24,258 nt of DNA from a virus (IMGVR_UViG_3300044655_000757:1-24258); one strand, 5' to 3'. Shown: positions 16,238-23,135, counted from the stretch's first letter. The notes: generated from the sequence alone by a model not told the origin. Program-made: numbers and translations.

Positions 16238-17230
16238 ATGAACCTTATTACAGATACATTGCGAATGTACTGGACTACTGGTAGGCGAACTAAAACAACT
16301 TTAAGCGGATGGATAACTGGCAACGCACCTTGTTGCCAGGATACCCGCCAACGTGGCGGATTTATTATTAACGATGGCGATGCAGTTACGTTTCACTGCT
16401 TCAATTGTAGCTTTAAGGCTAGTTGGCAACCAGGTCGGCACATTAGTAAAAATATGAAATCACTTATGATCTACTTGAACATGAGCGATAGTGAAATTAG
16501 TAAACTTACATTAGAAGCATTCCGTTTAGAAGCATCTGAAACGTATGTAATGAAAACACTAATGCCTAAATTTGAATTAAGAACTATGCCAATTGATGCA
16601 CACCCTATTACTTCATTTTTAGACAAAATACCAGAAAAACTAATTCCAGTTTTAGAATACATCGATAAAAGACATTTATACTTAGAAGACTATCCGTTTT
16701 ATTGGACTCCTAAAACTGGATTTAACGATAGACTTATTATTCCATTCTTTTATGAAAAACGCATCGTAGGATATACTGCAAGACTGGTAACACAAGAAAA
16801 GAAACTACGCTACTTCTCTGAGCAACAACCTGACTATGTATTCAACTTAGATAGGCAAACACATGATCGAGCATTTGTCATCGTATGCGAAGGTCCATTT
16901 GATGCTATTAGCATAGACGGTTGCGCTATTCTAGGTTCACAAATAAAAGAAAAACAAGATTGGCTCTTGAAAAGATTAAACAAAGAAATTATACTAGTAC
17001 CAGATAGAGACCACGAAGGTCCTAAAACTGTAGAACAAGCAATAGAATATGGCTGGTCTGTTAGCATGCCAGACTGGCCCGATGGCATTAAAGATGTTAA
17101 CGATGCTGTTATTAAATTAGGTAGATTGGCTACGCTCTGGCTAATTATTGATGCAAAACAATCTTATTCACTTAAGATCCAACTAAGAGCAAAACAATAT
17201 TTTAAGGACATCGAATGGCACAAAACGTAG
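16238..17230 (+). CDS. 61: DNA primase gp61
   Basis: Makes RNA primers for lagging-strand synthesis within the primosome together with gp41. Of 330 residues (T4 gp61: 342), the N-terminal zinc-binding domain carries Cys32-Cys33 and Cys54-x2-Cys57 (PCCQDTRQRGGF, FHCFNC). The TOPRIM domain has Glu218 in FVIVCEGPFDAIS and the Asp pair D256/D258 in LVPDRDHEG. MPDWPDGIKDVNDAV follows, as usual in this family. The start lacks a strong ribosome binding site and the leader from the upstream promoter would be short. The 3' end overlaps the gp41 gene by 16 bases, which supports a 1:1-type coupled synthesis of primosome parts. Confidence 0.92.
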   Translation: MNLITDTLRMYWTTGRRTKTTLSGWITGNAPCCQDTRQRGGFIINDGDAVTFHCFNCSFKASWQPGRHISKNMKSLMIYLNMSDSEISKLTLEAFRLEASETYVMKTLMPKFELRTMPIDAHPITSFLDKIPEKLIPVLEYIDKRHLYLEDYPFYWTPKTGFNDRLIIPFFYEKRIVGYTARLVTQEKKLRYFSEQQPDYVFNLDRQTHDRAFVIVCEGPFDAISIDGCAILGSQIKEKQDWLLKRLNKEIILVPDRDHEGPKTVEQAIEYGWSVSMPDWPDGIKDVNDAVIKLGRLATLWLIIDAKQSYSLKIQLRAKQYFKDIEWHKT

Positions 17231-18624
17231 ACTATGGTTATGATATACAGAAGTTATATTTAGAAATGATGATAAGCGATGCAGCTACATTTGTTAGATG
17301 CCAATCCATATTTGATTACAGATTATTCGATCGTAAATTACAAAAATCAGCAGACTTTATAAACAGTTACGTTGACGAACACAACGTAATGCCAACTTTC
17401 GATATAATTAACGCTGCTACGCAGAGCGACTTTAAAGAAGTAGACGGACTCAAAGAAGAACATTATGATTGGCTGCTTAACGACTTTGAAACATTTATTA
17501 GACACAAAGGATTAGAACGTGCTATTAATGAATCAGCCGACTTACTTGAAAAAGGCGAATACGGTCCAGTAGAAGATAAAATTAAACAAGCAGTACAAAT
17601 TGGCTTACAAAAAGATTTAGGTACAGACTACTTTGCTAATCCGCGTGAACGATTAATGAAGATTAAAGACAAGAACGGCCAAGTATCTACAGGTTGGAAG
17701 AACATGGATGACAAACTGTTCGGTGGTATGAACAGGGGAGAGCTTAATATTTTTGCAGGTGGGTCAGGCGCAGGTAAGAGTTTATTCCTAGCTAACTTAG
17801 GTGTTAACTGGGCACTAGCAGGATTTAACGTAGTTTATTTAACACTAGAACTTAGTGAAGAACTTGTATCTATGCGTATTGATAGTATGATAACAGGCGT
17901 TTCGACTAGAGAAGTATTTAAAAATATCGATGATGTAGAACTTAAAGTTAAAATGACTGCTAAGAAATCAGGATCATTACAAGTAAAATATATGCCATCA
18001 GGTAAAACTGCTAACGATATTAGAAGTTATTTAAAAGAATATGAAATTAAAACAGATAGAAAAGTTGACGTATTACTAGTAGATTACTTGGATTTGTTAA
18101 TGCCAATGAGTAAAAAGATTAGCCCAGCAGACTTATTCATTAAAGACAAATATGTATCAGAAGAATTAAGAAACTTAGCAGTAGAAAAGAATTGTGTGTT
18201 TGTTACTGCGGCACAGCTTAATAGGGGTGCAGTAGAAGAAGTAGAATTTGATCATAGTCATATATCAGGTGGGTTAAGTAAGATCCAAACTGCAGATAAC
18301 GTATTTGGTATCTTTACAAGTAGAGCTATGCGCGAGCGTGGTAGATATCAAATCCAGCTTATGAAAACACGTAGCAGTTCTGGCGTTGGCATGAAGATCG
18401 ATTTAGGATATGATATTGATACATTGCGTATTACAGACATCGATGAAGATCAAGGCTACGGTAATACATCTACACCCACAGCAGGCAATGCACTGTTAAA
18501 CTCAATTAAGGCACGCGGCACTACACAAGATCCAGACGGAAAACCTGTAGCAAAGGTTAATGGTAGCATACAAAGTACTGCACTTAGAGACCTGATAAAC
18601 AATTTAGATGTAGACGAATTTTAG
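17215..18624 (+). CDS. 41: Replicative DNA helicase gp41 (DnaB family)
   Basis: A hexameric 5'-to-3' helicase that unwinds DNA ahead of the fork and binds the primase. Of 469 residues (T4 gp41: 475), residues 1-140 are the helical N-terminal collar. The RecA-like motor has STGWKNMDDKLFGGMNRGEL, Walker A GGSGAGKS (182-189), the H1a-type Glu in LTLELSEELVSMRI, Walker B VLLVDYLD (286-293), the H3 region FVTAAQLNRGAVEEVEFDHS and the arginine-finger region QIQLMKTRSSSGVG. The tail is acidic and ends NLDVDEF. AAGGA precedes the start, which lies inside the primase gene. It is followed by a late promoter, marking the end of the early unit. Confidence 0.94.
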   Translation: MAQNVDYGYDIQKLYLEMMISDAATFVRCQSIFDYRLFDRKLQKSADFINSYVDEHNVMPTFDIINAATQSDFKEVDGLKEEHYDWLLNDFETFIRHKGLERAINESADLLEKGEYGPVEDKIKQAVQIGLQKDLGTDYFANPRERLMKIKDKNGQVSTGWKNMDDKLFGGMNRGELNIFAGGSGAGKSLFLANLGVNWALAGFNVVYLTLELSEELVSMRIDSMITGVSTREVFKNIDDVELKVKMTAKKSGSLQVKYMPSGKTANDIRSYLKEYEIKTDRKVDVLLVDYLDLLMPMSKKISPADLFIKDKYVSEELRNLAVEKNCVFVTAAQLNRGAVEEVEFDHSHISGGLSKIQTADNVFGIFTSRAMRERGRYQIQLMKTRSSSGVGMKIDLGYDIDTLRITDIDEDQGYGNTSTPTAGNALLNSIKARGTTQDPDGKPVAKVNGSIQSTALRDLINNLDVDEF

Positions 18625-18632
18625 CATAAATA
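18625..18632 (+). promoter_or_regulatory. T4-type late promoter CATAAATA for 18660-20779
   Basis: CATAAATA begins one base after the gp41 stop, 27 bases before the next ATG, with AAAGGA as ribosome binding site in between. It would place the two following genes, both candidates for packaged proteins, in the late class. Confidence 0.7.
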
Positions 18633-18659
18633 TTGTAAATTATATTTAAAGGATTTACA

Positions 18660-20429
18660 ATGCTCTTAAGAGAATTATATGAACTAGACATTATAGAAGC
18701 TAGAACTAAACCAGCACAGAATCCAAAGGTATCTGCATATGAGAAATTATTACCCTATAAAGATGACCCGGATATCTACATAACATTTACAACTTTAAAC
18801 AAAGCAGGTATAAACCCAAAGTCGGCTTTTAATACGCCCAATGGTGTTTATACCTTTCCGTTAGCATTAACTTGGCAGATGTATGAAGTAGATCGATATA
18901 AGGATTTCACTCAATACCCTGATTTTGTTGCTGGACGTCCGTATATACAAGTACTTAAATATACCGGAGCAGGCAGATCACTAGTTATATCTGGTAATCC
19001 AAACACTTCTAACTATACTGAAGATGACTTAGAAAAAGACTTAGCTAAACTGCAAAAACAATATCATCTTAGTGACGGCGCTATAAGCAGAGAGAAATCC
19101 CGAGCTACAGAATTTCAAGGTTACTATAACGAAATCCCAACACAAGGCCCTGCTGCAATACTATGGACGGTTACTAGAAGTATAGCTTATGAAAAATTAC
19201 GTAAACGCAAAGAGTCTAGATCCGGCTACGATTACGAAGACGATACAAGTCACCCTGCAACACGCGTAACTAACGATTGGTCTTCTGTATTCCGCGGACT
19301 AGGCATTCAACTAGTAGTTGACGAATTCCACGCTGTTATACATGAAGCAGAACCATGCCAAGCAGTATTCTTTAGTAAAAAAGCATTCAAACATATAGAT
19401 ACTGCCTTAGTTACTAGAAAACAAGAAAACAAACCAAAGATCAAATCAATCGACATTGACCGCGTAATTGATTACACAGAAAAAAATGGCAGAGACGAAA
19501 AAATAGAACAATACCTTTTAAACTTTGCTTCCATAGGAGATTGCTTTGGGTATTGGAATAATGTGATAGGACTACAAAGATGGCCAGGACTTGAAGCTAG
19601 AATACTTAAAGAAAATAACCAACACGCATTTAGAGAATATGTTGGCCAGGTACAAGAACGCTGCCCAGAGATTGAACCTGAGATACTTAAAAGAATGCCG
19701 TTCTCAAGTAGTAGATATTCATATTTTTATGTTAGAGATAATGTTACTACCCCATGGCCTGAAGCTGAACCTAGCATGCTAGAAAGCAACAATCCTGAAC
19801 TATTAGTTGACTACGCTACTAATGTACTTAAAAAACGTTGGCCCAAAGCTGAAGAAAAATTAGTAGAATGGTTACATCTTGATTTACTTGCTAGCTATTA
19901 TGATCAAGTATCTGAACTAATTGAATACGCTAGACGATTTGGCATAACTGATTGGCCAGCGTTAGCACAAGACATATTAGAATCTAATCATCCCCATAGA
20001 GCACAACTAGCAGCACTATACGCAGCACGGGTAATGAAACAACGTTGGCCTGACGCTGAACCTTTTATTAAAACCAATCCAGAAGTATGGAGCCAATACG
20101 CTGCTAAATTCCCTGCAGCGTTAGGTATAGAGAATACTGAAGATTTGAGCGCCTTTGAACAATGGAATGAGTACTTTAGCAAAAAAGGATCTACTGGAAT
20201 TAATGGTCTAGATCCAACTCAAATAACTCCAGTGGTAATGCAAGCATACGTTACGAGTGTGCCAAGAGCAATCCTTCTGCTTACTGTTCCCGTAATGACT
20301 GCTGCAGCTAGAGATCCAGCAATAGCTGATATAGTTTACAAAGGACTGCAAACGCACGGTACGAATATTACACCTGAACAGTTTCAACAACGAGTTGATT
20401 CACATAAAGCTAAAATGGAAAATCAATGA
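18660..20429 (+). CDS. Large virion-protein candidate with WP-repeat array and N-terminal capsid-targeting-like peptide
   Basis: 589 residues. The N-terminus MLLRELYELDIIEARTK resembles T4 capsid-targeting peptides (MKTYQEFIAEA) with a prohead-protease-type IIE-A site at residue 13. Residues 40-240 hold a module I have met in other phage proteins: FTTLNKAGINPKSAFNTPNG and VYTFPLALTW (about 43-72), LWTVTRSIA (169-176), and WSSVFRGLGIQLVVDEFHAV with IHEAEPCQAVFFSKKAF (207-243). The layout recalls ADP-ribosyltransferase-like or polyvalent-protein domains but I see no clear catalytic triad. Residues 300-490 contain about six irregular repeats with RWPxxE or xWPxxE (307, 365, 393, 431, 462) spaced roughly 28-58 residues apart, probably helical. 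The next gene overlaps as ATGA. A protein delivered with the DNA is a plausible reading, not proven. Confidence 0.72.
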   Translation: MLLRELYELDIIEARTKPAQNPKVSAYEKLLPYKDDPDIYITFTTLNKAGINPKSAFNTPNGVYTFPLALTWQMYEVDRYKDFTQYPDFVAGRPYIQVLKYTGAGRSLVISGNPNTSNYTEDDLEKDLAKLQKQYHLSDGAISREKSRATEFQGYYNEIPTQGPAAILWTVTRSIAYEKLRKRKESRSGYDYEDDTSHPATRVTNDWSSVFRGLGIQLVVDEFHAVIHEAEPCQAVFFSKKAFKHIDTALVTRKQENKPKIKSIDIDRVIDYTEKNGRDEKIEQYLLNFASIGDCFGYWNNVIGLQRWPGLEARILKENNQHAFREYVGQVQERCPEIEPEILKRMPFSSSRYSYFYVRDNVTTPWPEAEPSMLESNNPELLVDYATNVLKKRWPKAEEKLVEWLHLDLLASYYDQVSELIEYARRFGITDWPALAQDILESNHPHRAQLAALYAARVMKQRWPDAEPFIKTNPEVWSQYAAKFPAALGIENTEDLSAFEQWNEYFSKKGSTGINGLDPTQITPVVMQAYVTSVPRAILLLTVPVMTAAARDPAIADIVYKGLQTHGTNITPEQFQQRVDSHKAKMENQ

Positions 20430-20779
20430 AACTAAGAGAACTTTACACTACAATTATAATCGAAAGCGTTGCAGACGTAATTAAACGTTTGAAAACGACT
20501 TACCCGGATCAAGTACCGTTTATCGATGAACGTGCAAATTGGATTAGAAAAACTTTTCCAAAAGGCGCTGAATGGTATATGCTGATTATTGGCGATCAAA
20601 TGTCTGGAGAACAAGAAGCAGAAAATTTTTTAAAACAACACTACCCGCAATTGCTTCCTATTCTAGACGCTGTAGCTGAACACAACTCATCATTTAGAAC
20701 TGACTTGCATCAAGGTAATATTATGTTGCGTGGCAATACTCCGGTAATAACAGATCCAGTAGCTACTGATGCTTTTTAA
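20426..20779 (+). CDS. Mini kinase-like protein with catalytic-loop signature and capsid-targeting-like N-terminus
   Basis: 117 residues. The last third reads DLHQGNIMLRGNTPVITDPV (93-112), the signature of the catalytic loop plus metal-binding Asp of protein-kinase-like phosphotransferases (H-x-G-N with D110). The N lobe with glycine loop and Lys is missing, so only a C-lobe fragment is present; I recall short phage proteins of this sort. The start MKLRELYTTIIIESVADVIK mirrors the N-terminus of the preceding protein and has an IIE-S prohead-protease-type site. The middle is helical (WIRKTFPKGAEW, GEQEAENFLKQH). It is coupled to its neighbour by ATGA and is the last plus-strand gene before the noncoding region. 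Whether it can phosphorylate anything is doubtful. Confidence 0.75.
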   Translation: MKLRELYTTIIIESVADVIKRLKTTYPDQVPFIDERANWIRKTFPKGAEWYMLIIGDQMSGEQEAENFLKQHYPQLLPILDAVAEHNSSFRTDLHQGNIMLRGNTPVITDPVATDAF

Positions 20780-20848
20780 AACAATGACAACACCTTGACC
20801 CTGCGAAGCAGGCGGTAAGCAAAAATTTATCTTTTTAAATACCCACTT

Positions 20849-20874
20849 AAAATAAAACCAGCTGGTTTTATTTT
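20849..20874. terminator. Perfect 26-bp palindrome, bidirectional terminator candidate
   Basis: AAAATAAAACCAG (20849-20861) is followed directly by its exact complement CTGGTTTTATTTT (20862-20874). The T-rich end on both strands makes it a candidate bidirectional terminator, closing the plus-strand operon 70 bases after its last stop. A smaller hairpin (CCTGC-GAA-GCAGG, 20800-20812) precedes it. Cruciform formation or protein binding are alternatives. Confidence 0.6.
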
Positions 20875-20921
20875 GGCCACCGGCCCAAAACTTTGTCCTT
20901 ATGGTTAGGTCTCAGCTCTAT

Positions 20922-20989
20922 ATGGTGAATCCACTGTTTATTCACTGTTTAGACGATTTAGGCGCACAACAGTATATTCACCATTTTTT
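20922..20989 (+). terminator. Long two-part hairpin followed by T6
   Basis: ATGGTGAAT (20922-20930) pairs with ATTCACCAT (20976-20984), and inside it ACTGTT (20933-20938) pairs with AACAGT (about 20968-20973) across a two-base internal loop; TTTTTT follows. Read on the plus strand this is terminator-like with a large apical loop of about 29 bases. A second copy of the ATTCACTGTT-type half-site sits in the loop. Confidence 0.45.
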
Positions 20990-21021
20990 AAGTTTTTGAA
21001 ACCATTTGAACACCGTTAGAA

Positions 21022-21240
21022 TTATTCACTACGGTTGCGTATGGTAGACCTAACTTCACTTATGGATGATTCCATCCTTGAGATTTGACGCGCTTGACGA
21101 TCTACCGTTTCCATTAGACGGTGTACTAGCGTATAGAGATGGCTAGAATCACTGTGTACAAACTTACTGCTACCATTTTCAAACTCTACTCGGCCCGGGA
21201 CTACGCTGTCCGGATCCGGCTCTTGATTATATTGTTCCAT
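21022..21240 (-). CDS. Small minus-strand hypothetical protein with coiled-coil tail
   Basis: 72 residues, not recognised. The start is supported by GGAG seven bases upstream of the ATG on the minus strand. The N-terminus is acidic (MEQYNQEPDPDSVVPGRVEF). The C-terminal half, with LVHRLMETVDRQARQISRME and SSISEVRSTIRN, has heptad-like hydrophobic spacing suggesting a coiled coil. Codons avoid the AT-only bias of the flanking noncoding DNA, which supports coding. It is isolated, between the terminator region at 20849-20989 and the repeat region beyond 21300, and transcribed opposite to the replication genes. Antisense plus-strand reading frames here look like shadows. Confidence 0.6.
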   Translation of the reverse strand: MEQYNQEPDPDSVVPGRVEFENGSSKFVHSDSSHLYTLVHRLMETVDRQARQISRMESSISEVRSTIRNRSE

Positions 21241-21301
21241 TTTAACTCCACTGTGTGTATACTGTATATATCACTGTTAGATATTGTCTGGTCGGACTGT
21301 G

Positions 21302-21403
21302 AGCCCGAAACGGGTCCTGCAGAGTTTAAAAAAATTTTGCGCAAAAAAATTTGAAACCCGAAATTGGTCCTGAGGGGTGTAATTTTTTGCTGCGCAAAAA
21401 ATT
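21302..21403 (+). repeat. Degenerate 55-bp tandem duplication with hairpins
   Basis: Two related units begin CCCGAAACGGGTCCTG (near 21304) and CCCGAAATTGGTCCTG (near 21357) and both continue into an AT-rich GCGCAAAA hairpin. The second has a perfect 10-bp stem (AATTTTTTGC 21381-21390, GCAAAAAATT 21394-21403). They open the gene-free stretch 21241-22242. Confidence 0.55.
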
Positions 21404-21485
21404 AGAAAGAAGTACTTACAGATTCAGACCGGTGATTTCCTACCTATGGGGTCATTTTTTAGGAGTTGTTGCGTTTAAAAAAATT

Positions 21486-21583
21486 TGTTGTTTTTTTACA
21501 ACTATACCCCCCCAGTCTGTTGTTTTTTTACAACAAAATGTTGTTTTTTTACAACAAAATGTTGTTGTTGTTTTTTTACAACA
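21486..21583 (+). repeat. Four spaced copies of a TGTTG-T7-ACAAC mini-hairpin
   Basis: TGTTGTTTTTTTACAAC occurs at 21486, 21518, 21539 and 21566, with the last three extended by a final A. Each copy can fold GTTGT against ACAAC around a T6 loop. Spacings are 32, 21 and 27 bases, so the array is dispersed and not strictly tandem. All copies face the same way. Confidence 0.8.
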
Positions 21584-21650
21584 TTTTGTTGTTTATACAC
21601 TACACGCGCTAAATTGCGTTTAAATGCGTTTTAAGCGCATTATTTTTTTT

Positions 21651-21692
21651 AATGCTACGTTAGCATTGCTTAATGTTTTAACGCGCGTTAAA
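21651..21692. repeat. Two adjacent palindromes
   Basis: AATGCTA-CGT-TAGCATT (21651-21667) is a 7-bp stem with a 3-base loop. TTTAACGCGCGTTAAA (21677-21692) is a perfect 16-bp palindrome. They lie directly before the 16-bp tandem repeat array, which makes protein-binding sites or cruciforms plausible. Confidence 0.6.
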
Positions 21693-21700
21693 GCGCATTT

Positions 21701-21895
21701 ATGCGCTTGCTATGCTATGCGCTTGCTATGCTATGCGCTTGCTATGCTATGCGCTTGCTATGCTATGCGCTTGCTATGCTATGCGCTTGCTATGCTATGC
21801 GCTTGCTATGCTATGCGCTTGCTATGCTATGCGCTTGCTATGCGCTAACAGCGGGGCCTGTGCTATGCGCTTGCTATGCGCTTGCTATGCGCTTG
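21701..21895 (+). repeat. 16-bp tandem repeat array ATGCGCTTGCTATGCT, then an 11-bp variant array
   Basis: Eight exact head-to-tail copies of ATGCGCTTGCTATGCT run from 21701 to 21828, followed by a ninth altered copy. After a 20-base interruption containing ACAGCGGGG, three copies of the 11-bp core ATGCGCTTGCT follow (about 21864-21895). The unit is thus 11+5 bases, and the 11-bp core appears alone in the second block. All three forward frames stay open through the array only because the unit lacks stop codons; the resulting MRLLCYALAMLCACYA-type peptides are not genes. Confidence 0.9.
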
Positions 21896-21902
21896 CAATA
21901 TA

Positions 21903-22038
21903 TAGCACTAAAAATGCGCATTAAAAACGCTATAAATGCGCATTATGCGCAAAAAATGCGCATTAAATAAAATTATTTTTAAATTATAAGTTATTGTTTT
22001 TTATACACTTTTTTTAAAAATGCGCATTTTTAGTGCTA
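21903..22038. repeat. 20-bp perfect inverted repeat around an AT-rich core with ATGCGCAT sites
   Basis: TAGCACTAAAAATGCGCATT (21903-21922) is repeated in exact inverse orientation at 22019-22038, enclosing 96 bases of very AT-rich DNA. ATGCGCAT, itself a palindrome, occurs at 21914, 21936, 21956 and 22020, so two copies lie in the arms and two in the core. This geometry is what one expects of an origin or a segregation or packaging site, but no function is proven. Confidence 0.75.
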
Positions 22039-22042
22039 AATT

Positions 22043-22165
22043 GTAAAAATAAATTGCAATTAAATTTTACTTTTTTTTTATATGCTGTAAACTATGCACA
22101 ACTTAAAAAAACAAGCGCATAAAAAAACGCATTTTTAAGTTAGCTTTTTAACAATTTATTTTTAC
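22043..22165. repeat. Second, nested inverted repeat
   Basis: GTAAAAATAAATTG (22043-22056) and CAATTTATTTTTAC (22152-22165) are exact inverse copies. Nested inside, AACTTAAAAA (22100-22109) pairs with TTTTTAAGTT (22132-22141). This structure begins five bases after the preceding 20-bp inverted repeat. A further stem, TTGTGCAT/ATGCACAA, lies near 22190. Confidence 0.65.
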
Positions 22166-22242
22166 TTTACTTTTAACGCGCATTTATTGTGCATTAAGTA
22201 TGCACAAAAAAAGCGCATAACATACTTTAAATAGGTGATATT

Positions 22243-22674
22243 ATGTCAAATTTTGCACAACAAACAACAACAAACACTTTCGGCAATGGCGCAAAAGTAG
22301 TGCAAGGTGTGGGTGTTAGCTTGCATCATCGTCTAGGCTACAAAGCACGTTTTTCGGGCGACGGTTTAACTTGTAAAGCACGTTGGTTGCACTTAAATAA
22401 GGTGAAAGAAAGTGGTGTTCATGCACATTCTGAAGTGTTCATGGTGCAATTAAACCGTGCTGTATCTGAATTGACAGCGGCACTATTTTTACGCAATAAC
22501 TATGACGAATACAAAGATATTTGCGATGCACAAAAAAGAATCAACGGGTTTACTGAAAATCACTTGAATGCACTAAATACATTCATTAACTCACATAGTC
22601 AATCAGCGATTGCACAAAGTGAAGGCGAATTGGTAGACTTGGATATTGTAGAAAAAGACGGTATTTTCGGCTAA
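22243..22674 (+). CDS. Hypothetical protein with its own terminator
   Basis: 143 residues, not recognised. The ATG has AGGTGAT upstream. The N-terminal part is polar (MSNFAQQTTTNTFGNGAKVV), followed by a beta-rich block (GVSLHHRLGYKARFSGDGLT, KARWLHLNKVK) and a helical C-terminal half (EVFMVQLNRAVSELTAALFL, YKDICDAQKRIN). The tail is acidic, ending VDLDIVEKDGIFG. No membrane segment or catalytic motif is seen. It stands alone between the repeat region and a strong intrinsic terminator, so it is probably a single-gene unit. Adjacency to the repeats would fit a DNA-binding protein acting there, but nothing in the sequence shows that. Confidence 0.78.
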   Translation: MSNFAQQTTTNTFGNGAKVVQGVGVSLHHRLGYKARFSGDGLTCKARWLHLNKVKESGVHAHSEVFMVQLNRAVSELTAALFLRNNYDEYKDICDAQKRINGFTENHLNALNTFINSHSQSAIAQSEGELVDLDIVEKDGIFG

Positions 22675-22685
22675 CGCTTCACAAT

Positions 22686-22717
22686 AGTGCATCATCAATA
22701 AGATGATGCACTTTTTT
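22686..22717 (+). terminator. Intrinsic terminator after 22243-22674
   Basis: AGTGCATCAT (22686-22695), loop CAATAAG and ATGATGCACT (22703-22712) form a perfect 10-bp stem followed by TTTTTT, a textbook rho-independent terminator. Confidence 0.9.
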
Positions 22718-22740
22718 AACTCATTTAAGGAATTTAAAAC

Positions 22741-22926
22741 ATGAAAGTATTATTAAATAACGGGTTATTTGACACCATTGCACCAAATGAGTGCCAAGAG
22801 ATTGTAGACATTGACGCGCGTAATATTGTGCGAGTGTTAGACAATGACAAAACAGGTGGGCGCATTCTTTTAATGCGTAATGGCGAACGTATTAGCGTGT
22901 TATCAATGCCTTTAATTTACAGATAG
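22741..22926 (+). CDS. Small hypothetical protein with its own terminator
   Basis: 61 residues, not recognised. AAGGAATTTAAAAC precedes the ATG. The sequence alternates hydrophobic and polar residues (MKVLLNNGLFDTIAPNECQE, IVRVLDND, GRILLMRNGERISVLSMPLI), which suggests a compact all-beta fold such as an SH3-like barrel. It ends eight bases before the terminator stem. Inside the coding region lies GCACCAAATGAGTGC, a 15-mer repeated exactly after the stop codon. Its position between two terminators makes it a likely single-gene transcript. Confidence 0.75.
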   Translation: MKVLLNNGLFDTIAPNECQEIVDIDARNIVRVLDNDKTGGRILLMRNGERISVLSMPLIYR

Positions 22927-22992
22927 CACCAAATGAGTGCAACTCGAAAGGGTTGCACTTTTTTATTTTGTTTTATAGCACCAAAACAGTGC
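22780..22992. repeat. Three copies of a GCAC-N7-GTGC element
   Basis: GCACCAAATGAGTGC occurs exactly at 22780-22794 (inside the small gene) and 22926-22940 (at its stop and the base of its terminator). GCACCAAAACAGTGC lies at 22978-22992. Each has dyad symmetry GCAC/GTGC around a 7-base centre, like an operator half-site pair. Confidence 0.6.
22936..22964 (+). terminator. Intrinsic terminator with GAAA tetraloop after 22741-22926
   Basis: AGTGCAACTC (22936-22945), loop GAAA and GGGTTGCACT (22950-22959) form a 10-bp stem with one G-U pair, followed by TTTTT. The GNRA tetraloop makes it especially stable. Confidence 0.9.
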
Positions 22993-23049
22993 ATAATAAA
23001 ACACACACTTAATTCGTACCGTAATCGTATACACCATAACGGCCGGTAC

Positions 23050-23072
23050 CGATGTCAACCATTCGATGTCAA
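23050..23072 (+). repeat. Paired 9-bp direct repeat CGATGTCAA with 14-bp period
   Basis: CGATGTCAA occurs at 23050-23058 and 23064-23072 in a locally GC-richer patch. A related inverse element (CGACAT) follows near 23129. The spacing is close to one and a third helical turns, as in some operators. Confidence 0.4.
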
Positions 23073-23135
23073 ATCGTTCCATTCTAATACCATCCATGCA
23101 CCTACCAATCCGTTCCACTGTACCTTCATCGACAT
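23055..23135 (-). CDS. Possible 26-residue mini-gene
   Basis: On the minus strand an ORF reads MSMKVQWNGLVGAWMVLEWN followed by DLTSNG. Composition is protein-like with three Trp, but there is no ribosome binding site. A second 17-residue ORF (MVDIGTGRYGVYDYGTN) overlaps its stop, so a frameshifted remnant of one gene is also possible. Weak support only. Confidence 0.2.
   Translation of the reverse strand: MSMKVQWNGLVGAWMVLEWNDLTSNG

Noticed and set aside
21139-21354. Plus-strand 71-codon reading frame
   Set aside because: It is antisense to the better supported minus-strand gene 21022-21240 and runs into repeat DNA.
21701-21895. CRISPR-like array
   Set aside because: Repeats are head-to-tail without unique spacers, so it is a simple tandem repeat.
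21624-21970. Three overlapping plus-strand reading frames with repeated MRLLCYALAMLCACYA peptides
   Set aside because: They exist only because the 16-bp tandem unit has no stop in any forward frame; they lack ribosome binding sites and non-repeat protein sequence.
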